This document shows positions 55,871 to 64,000 of a stretch of DNA of 64,000 nt, piece after piece. This DNA comes from Polytrichum commune (lineage: Eukaryota; Streptophyta; Polytrichopsida; Polytrichales; Polytrichaceae), in NCBI GenBank assembly GCA_950295325.1, contig OX485809.1, positions 20,894,001 to 20,958,000 on the forward strand. The letters run 5' to 3'. The translations under genes were made by a program, and so were the position numbers. The first letter of the stretch is position 1; the number at the start of each line of letters is the position of its first letter. The notes beneath the pieces were generated by a model. It saw nothing but the letters and a program-made list of their open reading frames with translations. It was not told the DNA's origin and did no database searches.

Positions 55871-57985
55871 AGTGCATGTCATTTTGGTGGGCTACTATCA
55901 CCTCGAAGCCAATATTCTTGAAAGAAATCCCAAGAGGTACATTTCGTAATGATATTTGCACTTTGCAAGGTAATCTCTACACTAACAAGTCCTATAGGCG
56001 TGGGCCACAATAAACTCTCTAGAACAAACCCATGTTAAATTTCAACCACATCAAAAATTTAGTTCAATATGTTTGGTTTACATCGATTGATTTTCTAGGA
56101 ATTTGATGCTAAATCAATGTGGGTGATTGTTATATTTTATGCTACTTTTATCCATGAAACAAAAATCCAAGGTGTTGGTCGGAAGTCTCACGAGAGATTG
56201 AAGGAAAGACTTGAAGCCTCCAACATTAACATACTTGGAAGTGTCTATGTAATCACTCAAAGAGAAGAAGAATTTTTTAAAATAAAAGACTAGTCTTATC
56301 TCTCGTAACTTGTACTCCATCTTCTTAACATCGATTCTTAATTCTTATTCTCAAAACGACTATCTTCGCAATTTGCAATGGATGAAAGCACGAGGCAATT
56401 TACCAAGCCAACCCAACGAACGTAGATGATGAATGTGGAGCTGGAGATGCCCACAATAAGATCACACACCTTGTTGATTTCCATGTCACGTCAGCTACAT
56501 TTAAGTTCCACATGAATATCTTATGGATTCTTAAGAACCATAACTCGTAGATGGGCCTATAACGGTTTCTTGCGGATTCATAGATTTCAGGATAAGGGAT
56601 GTACCTAGCACACACATAAAAGTCCGTAAAATAACTCGAGGTCGTCGTCCACGTTAGACGCGTGACCCAATTAGGATGCCTTCTATATTATGCCTTAGGC
56701 GGTTTCCCAAAGACTTTTAAATTTGAATATTCTCACATATCCACAATACTTTACTCCCAAAATGATGTAGAGCCCGATGTTTTTATTGTTATTTTAATTA
56801 CTATGTTTTTCGGTTATCATCATCATCATCATCATCGGTGCTTATCCACCAATATAAACCTCCGGCCTCCCGATTGGCCCTCCCGTTGGATAACATTTGG
56901 CGTGAGATACTTCCCCATTGGTGCCTCGCCTTACGTGTCAACGTCTCCCACCCACACAACACATAACCCCATAGCCCTCCGATTACTCATCACATGATAC
57001 CACTACACAATTGGTTTAGTAGTGCTCTCCGTGCGTGGAGGCACTCGTATTCCCATGGATCCCGAAAAGGAATATCCATCCAAGGCTTGGGAAACAATAA
57101 CATTAGTAATCGGGATACGTATCTTTAGATGTGGAACTCTCGGGAATCAAGAGAATGCCTCACGGAAAGCACGGCGTAAGCGCCTAATGGCGGAGGTAAT
57201 AGTACTACTAACATCCAAACTCATTTTGGAGATTTTTATTGCCATATAGCCATTATGCATGGATACACATCAAATGATTCGATCCTTGTTTGCATGCTTT
57301 CTCTCTCTAAGGATAGATATTTGGTTTTCAAGCGTTCAATAACACCTATAGAGGGGGAGTGTAATTAACGTTGACTCGTTACTATGGAAAAGGTCAAGGA
57401 GTGCTATTTTATCCAAATAAACCCCCAATTTGGAGTCGGAAACTCTAAGTTATTGTTAATGAGATTAGATGGGGATGAATCAACCACGCATTTATAGTGG
57501 ATGTAGTTTTACCACCCCATTGGTGTTGTGAACCAAAATTCCTTGTTTGTTTGTTTATTTTGGGAACAAGGTAATTACCTTATGGCAACCACATCACAAT
57601 AGAATGGAAGTTGGAGGTACATGATAGGTTACCACGTTTTATTTTGACCAACAAAATGTAATTTTCAATTATTTCTATCCATCCATGAAATTACACCAAT
57701 CCATTCATCCATATGTAATTAGGATCATATTGTGCGTTATGGTTTAGGGGATACTTCATATTGAAAGCTTGATTAAGAAATGATTTATTGTTTCCACAAA
57801 TTAGTCCATTTTCATCATGCATGAAACACATCATCAAATTATTCCATCCATGCAGGCATAGTTAATTATCTACCGTGATTGGCTCGAAAGCTTGGATATC
57901 TATGGGCCCAGAGACGTGTGCTCCCTCAAATCTCTCTCCTTACGGGTTTGCGGTTTCCCATGCACAATTCCCTTGGGCCCATGGC
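55871..57985. other. Intergenic, nothing recognised as a gene
   Basis: A (CAT)n tract lies near 56816-56836. ORFs at 56662-56997 (111 codons, crosses the tract as poly-His) and 57022-57249 have no domain. Confidence 0.4.
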
Positions 57986-57989
57986 TACT

Positions 57990-58260
57990 ACCCAATCCTC
58001 AATGTTCGTTCAAATAATTAATGCATGCTTGTTGGCGAGAGGGGAAGAAGTTGTTGCATGCAAACGTACCTCTAATTTCTACAATGAAAAAAACAACTCC
58101 CAATATAATACGTAGCATGGATGTTAAGGTACTCCCTCTTAGTTTGTTGGACAATGAATTAAGAGTTAGAGACTCCATACTAGTCTAGTGAAAACGTATG
58201 TGGTCTATGAATTTAGCTTCAAACACTCCAAATTAGTCAATTGAAATGCATGAAGATGCA
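57990..58260 (-). repeat. Diverged upstream copy of part of the 58.4-58.6 kb sequence
   Basis: GAGAGGGGAAGAAGTTGTTGC, AAACGTACCTCTAATT, AGCATGG.TGTTA and CTTCAAACACTCC follow the order of GAGAGGGAATAATAGTTGCA, AAATGTACCTCTCATT, AGCATGGAGGTTA and AAAGCCTCCAAAC at 58,415-58,550. A direct repeat about 400 bp apart. Confidence 0.5.
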
Positions 58261-58287
58261 TTGATTGTTAATTTGTGGGTCCAGATT

Positions 58288-58812
58288 CTAGCATGCATGG
58301 ATGAAAGTACGTTCATATACAACAAACCCCTCTTGCCCATGTGCCTTATTGAGCCATGTGTGAAGAATGGAGTCACGAGTGTGTAATAAGCTTAGGATGT
58401 TCCGTGCACCCCTTGTGAGAGGGAATAATAGTTGCACACAAATGTACCTCTCATTCTTCCAACGAAAAATATCCTCAAGATGATCCGACATAGCATGGAG
58501 GTTACTCCTCATAGTTGAATTACCATTGAGCTTTAAAGCCTCCAAACAATGCAATGAAGCACGTTGAGATGAATAAACCATAAACCCTATAGGTGCCGCA
58601 TGTGAAGAATGGAACCATGAATGTTTGATATTCATGTAGCTTTTGGTGATTTGTGCACCCTTTGAGTTAGATGTACGACTTTGATGCCCTAGGGGTGAGG
58701 AATCTTCAAAGACGTGTTCTAAAGCAATATTTGGAATAGGTTTCTCCATAATTGTCACTAAAAGGAAGTTGCGACGGATTGTCAAAGGATCCCATACATA
58801 CATCAAGAACAC
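58288..58812 (-). CDS. Unrecognised 174-codon ORF
   Basis: After exon 1 of the channel gene and the 180-codon shadow frame in family A, this is one of the longest open frames. It starts MFLMYVWDPLTIRRNFLL and contains CLEALKLNGNSTMRSNLHAM, HLEDIFRWKNERYICVQLLF and SLLHTRDSILHTWLNKAHG. I see no known motif. Part of it (58400-58580) is similar to 57990-58260 in the same orientation, where the matching peptide is interrupted. This suggests one half of a duplicated, partly decayed coding unit. It could equally be an exon of a larger minus-strand gene or chance. Confidence 0.3.
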   Translation of the reverse strand: MFLMYVWDPLTIRRNFLLVTIMEKPIPNIALEHVFEDSSPLGHQSRTSNSKGAQITKSYMNIKHSWFHSSHAAPIGFMVYSSQRASLHCLEALKLNGNSTMRSNLHAMSDHLEDIFRWKNERYICVQLLFPLTRGARNILSLLHTRDSILHTWLNKAHGQEGFVVYERTFIHAC

Positions 58813-61460
58813 AAAATATTACTTTGGTCTTCCCATAATGAACCTTGAAGTAAAAAAAAATCATAATCATAAATTTTGTTTTTTAGATGACAATTATGAT
58901 AGGATTCCTTGTAATTTACACAAATCGTAAATCGACGGAGGGTTACAAGCATTTTGAAGTGATGAGGAAGTGATCCACCTATTGCTTGATGTCTCTTGAG
59001 ATTTGAATGATTCATGATCATTCATAAAATTGAATTCTATGATCAAGCTTCTAGGAGTGATAGATAACTTCAATAGCAATGTTGCATTACTATTATTATC
59101 CTAACATTTAACAATATTTGATTGGTTAAAATTTGCGAAGAAGCCATTTCAAGCTTTTGAACATGGTTCGGGAGATTTTTGAGTTCAACCAGCTAAAATC
59201 TCCCCCTTCATAACTTCTACCGGTTTTTTTAGAATTTGATCGGTTGCAAACTTGTTGCCATTAATTTGGACCGACCAATATCCTATATTTGTTTTTCAAG
59301 TGCCAGCTAATTTCCTCTTAATTGTAATGACAACCGGACCGGTTTCACATCCTTCACTTTTCCAATTCAACTGGATTTTTCACAAAACCAACCGGCTGCC
59401 ATTACACCAAGTACTGGTTCTCCCCAAACATTGCTCTTGAAGGAACCAACATGTCGTTTTCAAGTATTTGCAATACAATTCATTTACCAAGGTTTAGATG
59501 GTGGTCATTGGAACATAACACCTTTTAGAGTAATTAGAGGGCGGGATTGGAGATGGTTTTCGTAAGCATTAAATTTTAAATGGTCAAGCATACTACTAGT
59601 GGATTGTGGGGTTATTAACACCTAATTTTCCAAGCAACCATTTTGGTTCGATGGATGATTTCTTCCCTATATTAATCCCACCTAACTCATTCGTGAGCAA
59701 TCAAAATAATTATAAACATCAAGCTAACATGAAGATCTACCCACAGACACAAAAGCTGTATAATTTGAAGATGATTAGTTTGTGGAAAGAAATGTTTTGT
59801 TACATTGGGGGTTCATGCGAGGGTGTTGATTCCAATCAATGATTGCCGCTCTAATGCAGATTTTGCTTGAACATCAATGATGTTTGATTTGGTAAAAGTG
59901 GTGTTTTATTTATTTATTTATTATTTATTTTTGGGTGTGCAAGTAGAATGGCCTTTGTGCTCACATCGATCATTCAATTCAACATTTGGGCACCCTCTAG
60001 GTTTTAGGAAATTCTTTGCACATATATGTGGGACGATCTACACACTCCAAATGCAAAGGTGGCTAGCCTAATGTGGTTTGCACATTTTGGCATGAGAATT
60101 TATTAGGGTGCTCAACTATCAGGTTGTTCCCATCTAGTGAATCACATAAGCGTTATGCTCATTTTTCCAAGTGAATTTGATTGGCCAGACATTTTTTTTG
60201 GGGGGGGGGGGAGATAAAATATGACATTTTTGTGTGCATTCCTTTCTTCAATTGCTATAATCAAAGAATTCCAAAAAACAATTCATGCTCAAACTTTTAC
60301 CTTGAAATAGCTCATCTTCCATGGTTCAATATCCTATGGATAAATCCTAATTCAACCTTAAATTTGTCCATGAAAATTCCACAACCAACATGGAGTGAAA
60401 TGCACTCACAACAACCCTTTCATAAGCTTGGGAAGCTAAGGGTTAAAGTCCACATGTTGTAGTGGGCCACAAATATATTATTCTCACTTGCTTTGCGACG
60501 AATTGTGAGCCCTATAACTCAAGTCTCAAATGTGTCCGAGTGTGCATGGAGTCGACCGATCATTGATTGACCACCATGTATTCAAGTGCAAAATACAAAC
60601 TCGATACCAAGTTCCAACCATATATTCCAAACTTTGAATGTGAGGCTCTCTCTTAATCACAACGTCTTTCTCTTCAAACTTTAGGAGTAGTGCCAAGTAC
60701 GGTGAGACGAGTTCCACGAGAAGTATTGAACTCGTTGGGTTCCAACAAATGTTGTACATGGATCTAGATTCAATCCGGGTATCAAGAAGTGTATATGTAC
60801 ACGGGTATACATATTATACCCCACACAAATTGTATCCATGTAGTCCTTTACATATCAATATTGAATCCCTCTTGATTTTTCTTTTCTTTTCTTTTCTTTA
60901 AAAATTTTCCACCCCTCTTGGTATTTGCATATATATATATATATATATCGTTGTAGAATCTCATAGAATTGCCACTACGTTTTTAGACATCGTTATCGAA
61001 ACCCATCGTGTCTATCTATAGTGCAATGAGAGAAGGAATCCAAGAAGTTCATCCATGTTTCAAAATCAAGCTATGACACAAGAAGCTCCGAAAAGCCAAT
61101 CAAAGAAAAGTTTCTTCAAAGGGAACACATACTCCTTGCTTTGCTTTGGTGCCTCTTTGAAGGACTTTGCAGTTAACTCCGTTTAGTTGCTATGGATTTT
61201 TGGATCATAAGAGTGCGATCCTCGCTACATTGTTCATGGTATTTAATGTCACATACACTATTTACGAAGGGTCTACACTAGGTGCATGGAAGTCTTAGAG
61301 TGTCATGTCTGTTAAATGTCAACATGATATTATTCGTCAGCCTAAGTGATTTTTTGATGTGGAATATTATATACATTGTGACATTCAACGCAACACATTG
61401 GGAGACTTTGAGATGATAAATTTTGCGGTTTTGGTATGTAAGGGGAAGATATTACTAAGC
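58813..61460. other. Intergenic, nothing recognised
   Basis: It holds (TTTA)n near 59908-59930, G12 at 60200-60211, (TTTTC)n at about 60880-60899 and (AT)n at 60930-60948. ORFs are below 95 codons, including one on each strand around 58.8-59.1 kb with no domain. Confidence 0.45.
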
Positions 61461-61720
61461 ATACTAATGCCAAGTGTCATTTTTATCATTCTAGCATGCA
61501 AGAGGAAGACATTTATTGCGTATGCTAATGTCAAGTGTCATTTGTGTAAACTTTAGTCAAGTTGTAGAGCATCGTGAAACATAAGCATACACCTCATAAC
61601 ATTATTGAACATACTCATGCCAAGTGTCATTTGTGTAAACTTTAGTCAACTTGTAGACCATTGCGTAACACAAGCATACACCTCGTGACACTATTAAACA
61701 TACCCATGCCAAGGTCGTAG
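61461..61720. repeat. Short tandem array, units 60-90 bp
   Basis: ATACTAATGCCAAGTGTCATTT or variants start at 61461, 61521, 61611 and 61700. The last full units share TTGTGTAAACTTTAGTCAA, TTGTAGA.CAT.G and CAAGCATACACCTC or near. Confidence 0.75.
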
Positions 61721-62176
61721 TAAGCTCACTAATGGTGAAGTTGTTGATCATCATTGTAACCTAGCATAGACCTAAAAATAGGGTAAGTGACCCTCTTATG
61801 CATGTGACACTAATTACCATAAATGGTGTAATAGAATAATGGTAGCCAAACAACTTTTACTAAACGAATTCTTGTAAAATTAACACAAGAAAATTTACCA
61901 AAGAAGTTGAGATTCAACGTGTTGCTTTACCAAAGTTTTGGAAGTTTGGAACCTAGTGGTTGGGTACCACTCTTTTTAGTATACTAAATAAGCATATCGG
62001 TGTGGGTTACCATTGAGAGTTAATTGTTACTATAACTTGTTAATGAGATTCTCAATTTTTACTTAGATAAGATAAACAACTACTTTAGTATATGTGTCAA
62101 TAAACACAAAATAACTTTGGTAAAAAGCTATCGTGACATGTAACTCCAAATTTCAAGCCACGCAAATAGGACTATT
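61721..62176. other. Intergenic, nothing recognised
   Basis: AT-rich; no ORF or repeat of note. Confidence 0.4.
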
Positions 62177-62683
62177 TAGGGTCGCTTCACACTATGGCCG
62201 AAGGTCAAGAGGCCGTCGATTTTCACCAATCAGTTTGCAAGAAACCAAGAATTTGGCCTCTCAATCCTTTGCACCATAGGCCAAAGTCCAAAGGCCGTCG
62301 CTCTTTGAAATGCCTACATGGTAGTACTTTTTGACCAAGGCGACGGACTCTCGAAGGAAGTTTGGGTTGGACAAGAATGGAAACCCAAACTATGGTCGAG
62401 AGGTTGTTAATTTTTTTCAAAAATAAATCACAAATTAAAAAGTTATCGGCCGTTAGATTGGAGGGGTTGTTTTGGGCAGGAAATAAAAGTGGGATTCTCC
62501 TTCTTCCTTAGGTATGGGTTTGGATTTTGGGCTTGGCCTTTGGAGGCTTCACACTATGCCCCCCCCCCAAGGCTCCGATTCCTATAGTTTATTGGCTATT
62601 TTCAGCCCATTTCTTTGGACTCTTAACAAAGTTTGGCCATTCAATCCCACGGCCTCTCGACTTGGACGGCCATAGTGTGACCG
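62177..62683. mobile_element. TIR element with CTTCACACTATGGCC termini, hAT-like
   Basis: It begins TAGGGTCGCTTCACACTATG. Towards the right end GGCCTCTCGACTTGGACGGC, CATAGTGTGACC is the inverse of the left arm (CACACTATGGCCG...GTCAAGAGGCC). The outermost bases resemble family E (GGGCCACTTCACAC). The right tip is damaged and no duplication is seen. An extra CTTCACACTATGCC at 62548 suggests an internal duplication. A C10 run lies at 62559-62568. Confidence 0.55.
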
Positions 62684-62684
62684 T

Positions 62685-63073
62685 GTGTTCAAGATTCAAG
62701 TCTTCAATGCCCTTCAAACGCGATTTGGCCCTTCAAAACATACCTCTCTCAAAGTAACCCTTCAAAAAACAACCCCAAATTGAAAATGAAGACGTCACTT
62801 AAAGTCCTCAATATAAGATGCTTGCCACAAGAACCAACGAGCATAAAACATTGTCGCTACAAAGAAGCGGAGTTACACGGTTGATTCTCAATTCTTCGCA
62901 TTGTCTTGGAAACACATACCATATAATTCGTGCACAAGTTGAACATGGATTCTGCATGTCATTTCTATATTCTTGGATCGACGTCTTAGATTCTAACCAG
63001 CCCGTCAACTGAAAGGCTAAAATTCGAGAGCCCTTCAAAATGAAACTCATGCGAGGGCTTCAATCTTGAACAC
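62685..63073. mobile_element. Candidate TIR element abutting the previous one
   Basis: GTGTTCAAGATTCAAGTC at 62685 and its inverse GCTTCAATCTTGAACAC ending at 63073 pair with two mismatches or so. CCCTTCAAA words repeat inside both ends, as in the 25.6-kb hAT MITE. Two short opposed ORFs inside are shadows. No target duplication is visible. Confidence 0.45.
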
Positions 63074-64000
63074 GAGTGCACGTACATGCGAACTCAAACC
63101 CACTAACCTCATATATATATATATATAGAGAGAGAGAGACGAAACACACACCTATCACTCTTGTTAGTTCCAAGGCCCCCGAGCGAGGCTTAGCTTGGTC
63201 CATTAGGCCACCATAGTGGCCACAAACTCATTGGTGGAGAGCAGAGCCTCATGTAAGTGCCGCGCACAAGAACACACAACCAACATCTGGTTGGATTACG
63301 TGCCACGTGGAGCCCAACGATTGGCCGCTTGGCTCGCACCCCTTGTATGGACGTGCTAGTGAGAAGGGAATTCGAATGACCCGTGGCGCCACATATACCT
63401 AGTAATCCACTACAGAGAATATTGACTTCTTTCGATCCACGAAATACTTCCGAATTAAAGAAGGACGTTCCCGAGCTACATAGATATATATGTAGATAGA
63501 GAAGAAATCCGAGATGGGTGCTCACAAAAGGAAGTTGGGAAGGCTCGAATCCAAGGCTCCTACACATGTGGGCCTTCCTTACTTATGTGGCCACGCTTCT
63601 TGATTGGTGGGACACGTATAGTCAAGTGGGTGTATGGGAAAGGCGTAACGATACTTAAGAACATACACTTAGAGGACACATGTTACAATGCGATTGGACT
63701 TTGTGCTCATACTAATGTTCAAATCAAACGTTGTAGGTTCAATAGTTAACCATGATCGGGAGGGTCTACGTGACCAGTTATTGAGAAAGTTAATCCTCAC
63801 TTTGGTTCCTTCAAAACTTTTGGCGTCTCGGGGGTCCGTCTTGGGAACTTTAGATGACAATCTTTGTGCCCAATCCGATCCAATGGTCAAGATTGTTCGT
63901 GGAGTTCGTATTGCTCACAATAAGGTCGCATCATAGCTTAGGTTTGTGATCGATCAATCATAAACACTAAGAGTTTCGGTTTTATGAATGTTTTGTTGCT
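63074..64000. other. Intergenic to window edge; (AT)n(AG)n tract and a family G fragment
   Basis: (AT)n followed by (AG)n at 63111-63140. 63655-63805 carries family G words (GCGATTGGACTTTGTGCTCA, TAGGTTCAATAGT, CATGATCGGGAGGGTCTACG, AATCCTCACTTTG). A 125-codon minus ORF (63190-63567) has no domain. Confidence 0.45.

Noticed and set aside
63190-63567. 125-codon minus-strand ORF
   Set aside because: No recognisable motif and surrounded by repeats.

Overview
This is AT-rich eukaryotic nuclear DNA. The one recognisable host gene has GT-AG introns and resembles the plant MscS-like (MSL) channel family. Nearly everything else is decayed transposable elements and repeats of plant-genome type. A land plant or other streptophyte with a repeat-rich genome fits best; I cannot name the species. 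I saw no rRNA, tRNA, CRISPR array or bacterial-style operon.

Layout: (1) 1-2.5 kb, minus strand: the N-terminal exons of a probable mechanosensitive channel. Its first intron is filled with a ~183-bp tandem repeat and the gene runs off the left edge. (2) 2.5-9.9 kb: upstream DNA with a degenerate 139-bp tandem repeat, a TIR element, and a broken PIF/Harbinger transposase (6.9-8.1 kb). (3) 9.9-17.6 kb: a TIR element split by a ~2-kb LTR unit with a 5-bp target duplication, then several hAT-like elements. One of these keeps a remnant of the hAT transposase C-terminus. (4) 19.4-29.3 kb: Tourist-like, TA-flanked palindromic-end, hAT and other MITEs, plus two unrecognised ORFs. (5) 30-36 kb: poly(G)/poly(C) runs, a broken pogo/CENP-B-type transposase beside a TA-flanked MITE, and a ~290-bp tandem array interrupted by a TIR element. 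(6) 37-49 kb: more copies of the same families, an ORF built of 11-residue repeats, and a double-hairpin locus at 45.9-46.2 kb. (7) 49-64 kb: simple-repeat-rich DNA, a second strong hairpin at 55.6 kb, an unrecognised 174-codon ORF, and further TIR elements.

Apart from the channel gene there is no gene network to describe. What ties the window together is repeat biology. Non-autonomous elements of three DNA-transposon superfamilies (hAT, PIF/Harbinger, Tc1-mariner/pogo) lie near dead transposase genes of the same superfamilies. Target duplications and nested insertions allow part of the insertion order to be read. All similarity statements come from reading the sequence by eye; no database search or alignment program was run.
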